Source: an uncultured Eubacteriales bacterium (lineage in GTDB: Bacteria > Bacillota > Clostridia > Peptostreptococcales > Anaerovoracaceae). Taken from it: DNA of 64,000 nucleotides. The stretch is from contig CACYYD010000006.1 of the NCBI GenBank assembly GCA_902778585.1, forward strand, positions 1 to 64,000. The letters are read 5' to 3'. Below the pieces are notes generated by a model. It saw only the letters and a list, made by a program, of their open reading frames with translations. It was not told the origin of the DNA and made no database searches. How positions within the stretch are numbered: position 1 is the first letter of the stretch; every line of letters begins with the position of its first letter. This document shows, in pieces, positions 25,784 through 33,476 of this stretch. A program made the position numbers and the translations under genes.

Positions 25784-27068
25784 CGGGACAGAATACGTAA
25801 AACCAAAAAAGAAGAAGGAAAAGGGCGGAGGAATATTCCCTAAGAGGATCCCATATGCGATCCTCGTTTTGCTGATGGGAATAACAGCTGCCGCCTTTTT
25901 TTCTATGATGATACTCGTCAGCATCTTTCCGCCTGACCTCAACCTTATCATCATAGGTATAGTAACGGCACTGCTAGTGGTGACAACAGTGCTGCTTGCC
26001 CGCCGCAGAAGGTGGAAGAGGATACTCGGTATAATCATCGGGGCGCTCTTTATAGTTGTTATCGGAGCAGTATCATATTATCTCGGAACCGCATATGCCA
26101 CGATGAACAAGATAAGTGCCATAAGCAACGACTCCACTGCCGAGACCGGCAGCGGGGCAAGCATTGATCCGACTCAGGAACCATTCAACCTGTACATAAC
26201 AGGTATCGACAGATGGGCGGGAGAGCAGGATCTCGACAGGAGCGACGTCAACATGATAATGACGATCCATCCTAAGACCAAGAAGATACTGCTCACGTCG
26301 ATACCGCGTGACTCCTACGTTAAGCTCCATACAGCCCAGCAGATGGATAAGCTGACTCATACAGGAGTATACGGAGTCGACGAGACGGTAAATACTGTAG
26401 AAGACTGGCTCAATATAGACTTAAATTATTATCTTAAGCTCAACTTCTCATCCATGAGAGGCATCATCAACGCTATCGGCGGGATCGATGTTTATTCACC
26501 TGTTGCCTTTGACAGCGACATCTCTGAGTATTCTTATGTAAAGGGATGGAACCACTTAAACGGTAAACAGGCACTGTACTTTGCGCGTGAGCGTCATGCC
26601 TTTGAGGGGCAGGACTCCGCACGTGTAGAGAATCAGCAAAGGGTAGTCAGGGCTGTTATCGACAAGATGACGGGATCGCCGGCAATACTTCTCAAGTACG
26701 GCGAGATCATGGAGGTAGCAGGCAGCAACCTCAGCACCAACATGAGTTATGACGAGATACAGGATCTCGTCAAGATGCAGATGACAGATCTGGCATCATG
26801 GGACATAGAGTCACAGAAGGTTGAGGGAGAGTACGACATGGACTATGTCGCATCCCTCTCGCACAAGAACAAATACTCTGTTTACAGGACCGATCCGGAG
26901 TCCGTCCAGAAATGCCTCGACAAAATATATGATGTGATGCATCCGACATCCTCAGAACTTGAAGAGGCAGAGAAGAACCAGAGACAGGGCTTCATCGACA
27001 GCATCATAAAGAATGCGAAAGACAGAGTGGAGAATGGCAAAGACGCTGATCCTGCAGAGGAAGGCTAG
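25767..27068 (+). CDS. LytR-CpsA-Psr (LCP) family wall polymer ligase
   Basis: A 433-residue protein from ATG 25767, inside the end of tagO; earlier in-frame starts would lie deeper in tagO. A Lys-rich cytoplasmic start is followed by three hydrophobic segments (about residues 28-50, 55-75 and 82-103), then the extracellular LCP domain. Diagnostic parts are DRSDVNMIMTI near residue 155, ILLTSIPRDSYVKL near 175, INAIGGIDVYSP near 233, and LYFARERHAFEGQDSARVE near 275 with the catalytic Arg and Asp residues. LCP proteins transfer lipid-linked teichoic acid or capsule to peptidoglycan. Coupling to tagO fits attachment of the same polymer that TagO starts. Confidence 0.92.
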   Translation: MRTKNNGTEYVKPKKKKEKGGGIFPKRIPYAILVLLMGITAAAFFSMMILVSIFPPDLNLIIIGIVTALLVVTTVLLARRRRWKRILGIIIGALFIVVIGAVSYYLGTAYATMNKISAISNDSTAETGSGASIDPTQEPFNLYITGIDRWAGEQDLDRSDVNMIMTIHPKTKKILLTSIPRDSYVKLHTAQQMDKLTHTGVYGVDETVNTVEDWLNIDLNYYLKLNFSSMRGIINAIGGIDVYSPVAFDSDISEYSYVKGWNHLNGKQALYFARERHAFEGQDSARVENQQRVVRAVIDKMTGSPAILLKYGEIMEVAGSNLSTNMSYDEIQDLVKMQMTDLASWDIESQKVEGEYDMDYVASLSHKNKYSVYRTDPESVQKCLDKIYDVMHPTSSELEEAEKNQRQGFIDSIIKNAKDRVENGKDADPAEEG

Positions 27069-27090
27069 GCCGTAAACACAGAAGGACTTT

Positions 27091-28062
27091 ATGATTGAAC
27101 AGAACAGGCATCTTTACGCTGCCATCGATAACCGAAAGGTAGCGATAATAGGCGCGGGCTTTGTAGGAGCATCGATCGCCTACGCTCTTACCATACGTAA
27201 CCTCGCGAGCAAAATAATCCTGATCGACATCGACAGGAAGAAAGCCGAAGGAGAGGCGAAGGACATACAGCACGGCATCCCGTATATGGGGACATCCTCT
27301 GTATGCGCCGGAGACTATCCGGACTGCGCCGGATGCGACCTCATCATCATAACGGCAGGCCGCAACAGACGCCCGGGTGAGTCGAGACTCGACATGATAT
27401 CCGACAACCTCGGCATATTGAAGCAGGTCACGGATAATATCAAAGAGCACTACACCCATGGCGTCATCATGGTGGTATCAAACCCTGTAGACATACTCAC
27501 GTACAAAGTCGCAGAGTGGATGGGTCTTCCTAACGGAAGAGTCTTCGGAACGGGCTGCATACTGGATACATCCAGGCTGGTGAGAGCTATCGCAGACTAT
27601 ACCGACATAAACATTGAAGCCATCAAGTGCAACATAGTCGGAGAACATGGTGACACGCAGTTCCCACTCTGGAGCAGGCTTTCGATAGCGGGGATCCCTA
27701 TGGAGGAGTACTGCGAAAACGTAGGGCTCACATGGGGCGATGAACAGAAGACGGCTCTGTATAACGAAGTGCGCGGCATGGGTGCCGGCATCATTGAGGC
27801 TAAAGGAAAGACGCATTACGGTATAGCGACATGCGTCTGCTCGCTGGCAGATGCCGTCCTTAACCAGAGACTTACGATAGCCCCGGTATCCTCGACGCTT
27901 GAGGGCGAGTACGGAATAAAGGATGTGGCCATAAGCGTGCCTTCGATCGTAGGCGTGAACGGAGTGGAACGCAGGCTCGAAGAAAAACTCGCGCCGGAAG
28001 AACTCGACAAGCTGAGAGCCAGCGCGGCAAAGATGCGCGAGACGCTCGACCGGATAAACTGA
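27091..28062 (+). CDS. ldh: Lactate/malate dehydrogenase family enzyme, LDH-like with Arg at the specificity position
   Basis: A 323-residue NAD-dependent 2-hydroxyacid dehydrogenase. VAIIGAGFVGASIAYAL is the NAD-binding motif, LDTSRLVRAI near residue 158 holds the Asp and Arg of the active site, and GEHGDTQFPLW near 188 the catalytic His. Overall the sequence follows bacterial L-lactate dehydrogenases, including KGKTHYGIA and LEGEYGIKDVAISVPSIVG. However, the specificity loop reads ITAGRNRRPGES, placing Arg93 where lactate dehydrogenases have Gln102 (canonical numbering). Arg at this site is typical of malate dehydrogenases. It could therefore reduce oxaloacetate or another charged 2-oxoacid. 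AGAAGG precedes the ATG, and a terminator follows. Confidence 0.85.
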   Translation: MIEQNRHLYAAIDNRKVAIIGAGFVGASIAYALTIRNLASKIILIDIDRKKAEGEAKDIQHGIPYMGTSSVCAGDYPDCAGCDLIIITAGRNRRPGESRLDMISDNLGILKQVTDNIKEHYTHGVIMVVSNPVDILTYKVAEWMGLPNGRVFGTGCILDTSRLVRAIADYTDINIEAIKCNIVGEHGDTQFPLWSRLSIAGIPMEEYCENVGLTWGDEQKTALYNEVRGMGAGIIEAKGKTHYGIATCVCSLADAVLNQRLTIAPVSSTLEGEYGIKDVAISVPSIVGVNGVERRLEEKLAPEELDKLRASAAKMRETLDRIN

Positions 28063-28091
28063 TCCGGGATCTCAGAATAAATGATCAAAAG

Positions 28092-28116
28092 AAGGACCTC
28101 CCACTGGGAGGTCCTT
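28092..28116. terminator. Terminator between convergent ldh and surface-protein genes
   Basis: AAGGACCTCCC (28092-28102), a 3 nt loop, and GGGAGGTCCTT (28106-28116) form a perfect 11 bp stem. T-rich sequence follows on both strands (TTTCGGTTTC and, on the minus strand, CTTTTG), fitting two convergent genes. Confidence 0.85.
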
Positions 28117-28139
28117 TCGGTTTCGGATAATTATGCGGT

Positions 28140-29285
28140 TTAGTTAACGTTGCCTATATATCTGAATACTCCGTAATACTTGGCGTATCTGGATTCACTC
28201 AGCTCCGTGACTCTGATCGAGTTGTTCCACTTGCTGCTGTAAGGCACATTGTCGTCTCCGCCGGCAGCTTCGGCGACCTTGCCTCCGCCCATGTACAGCA
28301 TTACATGATTGCTGGAACAGATGACATCGCCTTTCTTCAGCTTTGACATGGCAGGCTTGCCCAGCTTAGCGAAGAGAGGTGAAGCATCATAGCCTCTGCC
28401 CTGATGGTAGTCATAAGAACTGCCGTTTCTGCAGATCTGCAGCATGGTCTTTTCATCGCCGCCATGCGCGAATGCCGCGTGAACAAACGGGTTGCAGCAA
28501 TAAGTAAACTCATAATCGTTTACACCCAACTTGGATCTTCCGCCTACAAGCATCTGTGTCCCGCAGAAGTAGCATCCGTTATGCTGGGCGTACGGCTTAA
28601 GGCCGTAATGGAAACGGTTATCTGAAGCTATCTGCTGCGCCCATGCACATGCGCCGTTTACAACTTTGAGAGCCTCAGCGGACTGTACCACTGTGTCTGC
28701 AGGCTCAACTGAGACCGCAACCTGAGGAAGTCCTGTCGTAATGTTTGCGATTTTTGTGCCGGATCTCTTTACATAGTAGAATCCGCCGTTTCTGTAGATC
28801 TTGTACCATACGGCGCTCGATCCCTTGGCCTTCGCCTCAAGAATGATATCAAATGTCTTTTTCTTCTTTATGTTGCCCTTCTTGGACATCCTTGAACCGG
28901 CTCCGCGCCTGTAGGCGACCTTCTTGGTGGTCGTGCCGGTAGCATGACCGTAATTTGTGACGACAACGAGGTCGGAACGCACAAATCCCTGACCGGCTCC
29001 GGAGTTGACCAGATACCATCTGTATTTGGCACTTCTCTTTTTCTTGTGCGTGAAATCCTCTCTCAGGACCTGCACCGTGGAACCATTAGGAAGGACCGCG
29101 ATGCTCCCGTATTTAGTGCCGGCACCTGCCCTCAGCATTGCGCCGCCCGAACTGCTGATATAGCCGGACGCTTCGAGACCGCTCATAGCGTCTGAAGTGA
29201 AGGATGCAGCCATCACACCAAGACCTATGAGGATCAGAACGAGCGCGATGTTCAGCATAGTTTTATATTTTCTTGCAACATCCAT
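28140..29285 (-). CDS. Exported SH3b-repeat protein with Cys-rich NlpC/P60-like C-terminal domain
   Basis: A 381-residue protein. A hydrophobic segment at residues 10-28 is a signal or anchor. Two bacterial SH3 modules follow: residues 38-108 (GAMLRAGAGTKYGSIAVLPNG) and 112-180 (VAYRRGAGSRMSKKGN). The C-terminal part (about 215-380) keeps the NlpC/P60 pattern in divergent form: candidate nucleophile in TYCCNPFVHAAFAHG, then LKKGDVICSSNHVMLYMGGGKVAEAA with the His. A CYFC motif before it (NGCYFCGTQ) is shared with 30757-32217. A wall endopeptidase or amidase guided by SH3 modules is likely. The ATG has GGGGG upstream as a weak ribosome binding site. Confidence 0.82.
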   Translation of the reverse strand: MDVARKYKTMLNIALVLILIGLGVMAASFTSDAMSGLEASGYISSSGGAMLRAGAGTKYGSIAVLPNGSTVQVLREDFTHKKKRSAKYRWYLVNSGAGQGFVRSDLVVVTNYGHATGTTTKKVAYRRGAGSRMSKKGNIKKKKTFDIILEAKAKGSSAVWYKIYRNGGFYYVKRSGTKIANITTGLPQVAVSVEPADTVVQSAEALKVVNGACAWAQQIASDNRFHYGLKPYAQHNGCYFCGTQMLVGGRSKLGVNDYEFTYCCNPFVHAAFAHGGDEKTMLQICRNGSSYDYHQGRGYDASPLFAKLGKPAMSKLKKGDVICSSNHVMLYMGGGKVAEAAGGDDNVPYSSKWNNSIRVTELSESRYAKYYGVFRYIGNVN

Positions 29286-29428
29286 GACTTTTTTCCCCCG
29301 ATAATAACATTAAAAGTCCCGCCTGCCGTAGGGGCAGACTATTACCCATTATTTCAATTAAATGTTAACCCAGAGCAATAAAGCGGACAATGATTCTGTA
29401 CAAGACTTAAGCCTTACCTAAACAAGTG

Positions 29429-29457
29429 TTAAGATTTGCGGCCCAATGGGGTATAAT
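29429..29457 (+). promoter_or_regulatory. Promoter of the acyltransferase gene
   Basis: TTAAGA (29429-29434), 17 bp spacer, perfect TATAAT (29452-29457). The predicted leader before the TTG start at 29502 is about 37 nt and carries GGGAG. Confidence 0.65.
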
Positions 29458-29501
29458 CTCCTATAGGACTCAGAAAACCTGTAAAGAACGGGAGAAAAGA
29501 C

Positions 29502-30641
29502 TTGAAACAGAGGATATATAAGTACGACAACGTAAAGGCTCTGCTCATTTTCCTGGTAGTACTGGGTCATATGACGACAGACTATGTCTCAGACTCAGAA
29601 CTCGTCAGGTGGACAACGCTGTGGATCTATTCATTCCATATGCCGGCATTCATTTTCATATCGGGTCTGGTACATAAGCAGTACATAACGGAGGAGAGAG
29701 CATCGCTCGGCATCAAGGGCGAAACACGCCTCCGCTGGGACAAGGTACTTGGATTCTTCCTCTGCGGCTACGCTCTGAAGGTGTTCCTCCAGTTTACGCG
29801 TACGCTCATGGGTCAAAACCCTCTGTGGCACTGGATAGAAGAACCGGGCATCCCTTGGTACCTGTTTGTAATAGCTGAGTTTGAACTTCTCTTTTACATT
29901 ATGAGACTGATAGACGGCAAGACAAAGCCATGGGTGATGCTCACCGGTGCTTTTGCTCTCAGTGCCGTGATCGGATACTTCCCGGCGGTCGGTGATACTT
30001 TCTGCCTGTCGAGAATGATCAACTTTTTACCTATATATATGCTCGGCTATTATATGGATATGAGGACCTTCCTCGCCTTCATAGAGCAGAAGAAATGGAA
30101 GTATGCCGGAGCCGTTGTGATAGTTCTTTCCCTCATCGCTTGCCGCATGCTGCCGTGGGGAGCGTACAGCCTCAGAAAATGGTTCACCGGCAGGCGGTCA
30201 TATGAATTCCTTGCGGACTTCTTCGGAGGAGCCGCGATAACATACGGCTGGGCAATAAGGCTGGGGATCTGGCTGATAGCGATCACCATCACACTCGCGA
30301 TAATCGCCGTGATCCCGGACAAAGACCTCGGTTTCATCACCGTGACGGGGGCCAGAACGCTCAACGTATACTTCTGGCACAGACCTGTATGCTACCTCTT
30401 CCGCAACTGGGCGGTGCTGCCGAATATCTATATGCTCTTCGGAGGCAAGTACAAGGCTTCAGTGGCCGGAATGATCCCGGGCCACGCATTCAGGACCGGC
30501 GGCCTTCCGATGATAGGCTCGTACGCCGTGTACATATTTATAGCCGTCCTGATGACAGCCTTCTTCAGCCTTAAGCTGTTTGAACACCCGTGCGCAGACC
30601 TTATGAAGCTTGCATCAAAGCTGACCGGAAGAAAGAAGTAA
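29502..30641 (+). CDS. Acyltransferase family 3 membrane protein
   Basis: A 379-residue protein with about ten membrane helices. The N terminus KYDNVKALLIFLVVLGHM and the segment WIYSFHMPAFIFISGLV are the conserved parts of the acyltransferase 3 family (OafA, NolX, WecH and related), including the catalytic His of the first helix. A TTG start at 29502 is used; GGGAGAAAAGAC lies just ahead. These enzymes transfer acetyl or other acyl groups to surface sugars or lipids. It is monocistronic with its own promoter. An O-acetylase for the wall polymer or for peptidoglycan would fit the neighbourhood, but the acceptor is not known. Confidence 0.85.
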   Translation: MKQRIYKYDNVKALLIFLVVLGHMTTDYVSDSELVRWTTLWIYSFHMPAFIFISGLVHKQYITEERASLGIKGETRLRWDKVLGFFLCGYALKVFLQFTRTLMGQNPLWHWIEEPGIPWYLFVIAEFELLFYIMRLIDGKTKPWVMLTGAFALSAVIGYFPAVGDTFCLSRMINFLPIYMLGYYMDMRTFLAFIEQKKWKYAGAVVIVLSLIACRMLPWGAYSLRKWFTGRRSYEFLADFFGGAAITYGWAIRLGIWLIAITITLAIIAVIPDKDLGFITVTGARTLNVYFWHRPVCYLFRNWAVLPNIYMLFGGKYKASVAGMIPGHAFRTGGLPMIGSYAVYIFIAVLMTAFFSLKLFEHPCADLMKLASKLTGRKK

Positions 30642-30756
30642 GCACACAGAAATCACATAGTGTTTTTAATCTTTTTTGCTGAATTTTGACAGCAATTATC
30701 CTATAATCAATAAGTGCTTTATTCTAAACGGCATTCATCTTTAAGACATTTATATT

Positions 30757-32217
30757 ATGAAGAAGATAAGATCCTGGCTAAGAAAGAACAAGAAGATCAT
30801 CATCATAGCGGACGCTGCCATGATAGTGGTGGTGTGCGCTCTTTTGGCGTTCATCTCGACTCCGGTCGAGGTAGAGGGACTTCAGGTATCTGACAGCACA
30901 TATTCGACCGCCCAGCTTTCGTGGGACAAGGCGGGAAACACGGCTGCGTACCGCGTCTACAGATCGGAAGACGGCAAGGATTATGAGTATCTCGACTCAA
31001 CAGCAGATACTACATTCACGGATAAAAAGCTCCGCACAGGAACTACCTACTATTATAAGATAGTTGCCCGCAACGGACTGAGGACGAGCGATATCGACGA
31101 GACCGAAGCTGTTGAGGTAGTGCCGAGCCTTGAAGCACCAAAGCTTGACGTCGATACGACTCAGGGCGAGATGAAGCTAAGCTACACGCCGGTAGAGGGA
31201 GCTATTGGTTACGAGATATTCCGTGACGGCGAGTCCATCGGCCAGACCGAAGGCACTGAGTTCAAGGACGAGCAGGCAGAAGCCCAGGGCGGAGAGTTCA
31301 ACTACGAAGTCAAGGCTTACAGATACAAGAAGGATCCTGTGTACAGTGCGGCCAGCAATAAGGTTGGCGCTGAGATGTACGCGATCACGGGATTCAATGT
31401 AGCGACTACAGACCAGGATCTCATGGTAAGCTGGAACGGTAATGATCACTACAGCACCTACAGGATCTACAGCGGTGATGAGATCATAGGCGAGACCAAC
31501 GAGAGCAAGTTCAGGATCACAGGCTTTGATCTTGATACTATATACAAGCTGAAGCTTGTAGCATTTACATCTGATGGCTCTGAGCAGAGCCCGGATGTAA
31601 ACAAACAGTTCAAGGTCTTCGAAGAGGAAATGACTAACGAAGATGCTATCAACGCGGCAGTCCAGTGGGGCATAGATATCGCAAACGATAACTCATTCAC
31701 CTACGGAACAGGCAAAAGATCGCACAGATATGGTTGCTATTTCTGCCAGACCAATGTAGGACCGAGAAAGAACATCAAGGGAAAGTCAAAGGTTAACGGA
31801 CACTCATATGAGAAGACATATTGCTGCAATCCTTTCGTCCATGCGTGCTACGCACATGGCGCAGGCGATGCAAACATGCTGGCGGCATGTCAGGCCGGTA
31901 AGGGCATAGCGATGACCAAAAAGAGCTTTACCCGCTACGGACACTGGAAGAGCGTCGGAAAAGTATCCAAAGGCAATCTCCGTAAGGGCGACGTTCTCGT
32001 CCGTTCCAACCACGTGTGCATGTATATAGGCGACGGTCAGATAGTACATGCCGCAGGCGGAGGCTGGGATGCCGGAAGCATCAGGATACAGAAGCTCGGC
32101 GGCACCAACTACTCATTCGTCATGAGATACACCGGTAACGGCAGAGGCGTAAAGTACGTGATCAAAGATGTTGACGACATCGGAAATGTTATAGAAGATC
32201 CTGCAGAGACAGCATAA
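30757..32217 (+). CDS. Exported triple-FnIII protein with Cys-rich NlpC/P60-like C-terminal domain
   Basis: A 486-residue protein. A Lys/Arg-rich start and a helix at residues 15-35 serve as anchor. Three FnIII modules follow, near residues 38-125, 128-210 and 213-290 (each with a W or Y core and a Y-x-V/I-y-R/S strand). The C-terminal domain (about 295-470) parallels that of 28140-29285: GCYFCQTNVG, KTYCCNPFVHACYAHGAG with candidate catalytic Cys, and LRKGDVLVRSNHVCMYIGDGQIVHAAGG with the His. So the same hydrolase-like domain is paired with FnIII modules here and SH3 modules there. No clear ribosome binding site is seen before the ATG; a TATAAT box lies near 30700. Confidence 0.82.
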   Translation: MKKIRSWLRKNKKIIIIADAAMIVVVCALLAFISTPVEVEGLQVSDSTYSTAQLSWDKAGNTAAYRVYRSEDGKDYEYLDSTADTTFTDKKLRTGTTYYYKIVARNGLRTSDIDETEAVEVVPSLEAPKLDVDTTQGEMKLSYTPVEGAIGYEIFRDGESIGQTEGTEFKDEQAEAQGGEFNYEVKAYRYKKDPVYSAASNKVGAEMYAITGFNVATTDQDLMVSWNGNDHYSTYRIYSGDEIIGETNESKFRITGFDLDTIYKLKLVAFTSDGSEQSPDVNKQFKVFEEEMTNEDAINAAVQWGIDIANDNSFTYGTGKRSHRYGCYFCQTNVGPRKNIKGKSKVNGHSYEKTYCCNPFVHACYAHGAGDANMLAACQAGKGIAMTKKSFTRYGHWKSVGKVSKGNLRKGDVLVRSNHVCMYIGDGQIVHAAGGGWDAGSIRIQKLGGTNYSFVMRYTGNGRGVKYVIKDVDDIGNVIEDPAETA

Positions 32218-32224
32218 AAAAGTC

Positions 32225-32253
32225 TTGCATTTGCGGGTCGTATTGAATACAAT
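32225..32253 (+). promoter_or_regulatory. Promoter of the rpsF-ssb-rpsR operon
   Basis: TTGCAT (32225-32230), 17 bp spacer, TACAAT (32248-32253). It gives a leader of about 85 nt with two hairpins before rpsF. Confidence 0.75.
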
Positions 32254-32258
32254 GTATG

Positions 32259-32318
32259 GGCACGTCATATGCGGCGTGCCTGTTTAATTATTACTTTCTG
32301 CACCGTGTGAAGCGGTGC
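32259..32318 (+). promoter_or_regulatory. Structured rpsF leader, possible S6:S18 autoregulatory site
   Basis: Two hairpins lie in the leader: GGCACG/CGTGCC (32259-32264 with 32275-32280) and GCACCG/CGGTGC (32300-32305 with 32313-32318). In many bacteria the S6:S18 complex binds a CCG-containing structure in the rpsF leader to repress translation. A CCG triplet is present in the second stem, but the known motif has CCG in an unpaired bulge, so identity is uncertain. Confidence 0.4.
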
Positions 32319-32343
32319 CAACCAGACCACAGGAGGTGTCAAC

Positions 32344-32631
32344 ATGAGAGATTATGAACTTCTATTCGTGCTTGATCCGAGCCTGGATGAAGAGACAAAG
32401 GCAAACCTCGTTGAGACAGTTAAGTCTGTAATCAACGCGGGCGGCGAGGCCGGCGAAGCTGATGTTTGGGGCGAGAGAAGACTTGCTTACAGCATCAACA
32501 AGAAGAACACTGGTTACTATGTAGTAATTCCGTTCAAGGCCGAGGCAGACCTGCCTAAGGAGCTCGACAGAAGACTCAGGATCAACGAGAATGTCATGAG
32601 ACATATCATCGTTAGCCAGGACGAAGAGTAG
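32344..32631 (+). CDS. rpsF: 30S ribosomal protein S6
   Basis: A 95-residue protein with the S6 fold signature: MRDYELLFVLDPSLDEE at the start, WGERRLAYSINKKNTGYYVVIPF in the middle and RLRINENVMRHIIV near the end. It binds S18 in the platform of the 30S subunit. AGGAGG lies upstream of the ATG. It is first in the conserved rpsF-ssb-rpsR order. Confidence 0.98.
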   Translation: MRDYELLFVLDPSLDEETKANLVETVKSVINAGGEAGEADVWGERRLAYSINKKNTGYYVVIPFKAEADLPKELDRRLRINENVMRHIIVSQDEE

Positions 32632-32652
32632 TGAAAGGACAGGAGGTCTGAG

Positions 32653-33138
32653 ATGAATCAAGTTATATTGATCGGAAGACTTGCAAGAGATCCAGAGCTC
32701 AGCTACACGCCTAACACACAGTCGGCTGTCTGCAGATTCACCATCGCAGTAGACAGACCGAGAAGAAGAGACAGCAACGAAGACGCGGGCGCTGACTTCA
32801 TCCGTATCACGGTATGGGGAAGACAGGCAGAGACCTGCGACCGTTACCTCTCGAAGGGCAGACAGGTAGCAGTGCTGGGAAGGATCCAGACCGGAAGCTA
32901 CAAAAACAGAGAAGGTGTCACTGTCTACACAACAGACGTTGTTGCTGAGAGAGTGGAGTTCCTTGGCAGCGGTAATGGCGGAGGACAGGGTGTCAGCCGC
33001 AACACATTTACCGGCAGAGAACCGGATTTTGCTCCGGCAATGCAGGACACCGGCTTCAGCGCACCGCAGGACCAGTTCTCGGGTTTTGACGACATGCCTG
33101 ACACGTTCCAGGCAGCTGAAGATGACATTCCATTCTAA
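32653..33138 (+). CDS. ssb: Single-stranded DNA-binding protein
   Basis: A 161-residue SSB. The OB fold covers residues 1-110 (MNQVILIGRLARDPELSYTP, FIRITVWGRQAE). A Gly/Phe/Asp-rich flexible tail ends in the acidic tip DDIPF that recruits partner proteins. It coats single-stranded DNA as a homotetramer during replication and repair. It lies 21 nt after rpsF with ribosome binding site AGGAGG. Confidence 0.98.
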   Translation: MNQVILIGRLARDPELSYTPNTQSAVCRFTIAVDRPRRRDSNEDAGADFIRITVWGRQAETCDRYLSKGRQVAVLGRIQTGSYKNREGVTVYTTDVVAERVEFLGSGNGGGQGVSRNTFTGREPDFAPAMQDTGFSAPQDQFSGFDDMPDTFQAAEDDIPF

Positions 33139-33159
33139 AGAAAGGGGAAAGCACGAATC

Positions 33160-33411
33160 ATGGAAAGAAACAGCAGACCTAAGCGCATGAATACAGGCGT
33201 CAGAAGACGCAAGGTATGCCAGTTCTGCGCAGACCAGGATAAGAAGATCGACTATAAGGATGCTGAGACTCTGAAGAAGTACATCACAGAGAGAGGAAAG
33301 ATCCTCCCTAGAAGAGTCACAGGTACTTGCGCAATGCACCAGAGAGCAGTTGCGAAGGCAATCAAGAGAGCAAGAGTAGTCGCGATCCTGCCGTTCGACG
33401 CAGATCAGTAA
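33160..33411 (+). CDS. rpsR: 30S ribosomal protein S18
   Basis: An 83-residue basic protein with the S18 signature [20 protein letters not shown] and [20 protein letters not shown]. The N terminus keeps two Cys residues (VCQFCAD), the arrangement of zinc-binding (C+) S18 forms, with further Cys near the centre. AGAAAGGGGAAA precedes the ATG. It completes the rpsF-ssb-rpsR unit. Confidence 0.98.
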   Translation: MERNSRPKRMNTGVRRRKVCQFCADQDKKIDYKDAETLKKYITERGKILPRRVTGTCAMHQRAVAKAIKRARVVAILPFDADQ

Positions 33412-33423
33412 ACTAGGACTAGG

Positions 33424-33447
33424 GAGCCGGCCCGCAAGGACCGGCTC
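33424..33447 (+). terminator. Hairpin after rpsR, attenuator or weak terminator
   Basis: GAGCCGG (33424-33430) and CCGGCTC (33441-33447) form a 7 bp GC-rich stem, but no T-run follows. Partial termination or RNA 3'-end stabilisation is possible. The next gene starts only 30 nt later, so read-through from the ribosomal operon is likely. Confidence 0.5.
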
Positions 33448-33476
33448 TCACTGTCTAATAGTATAAGAGGTGGCTG

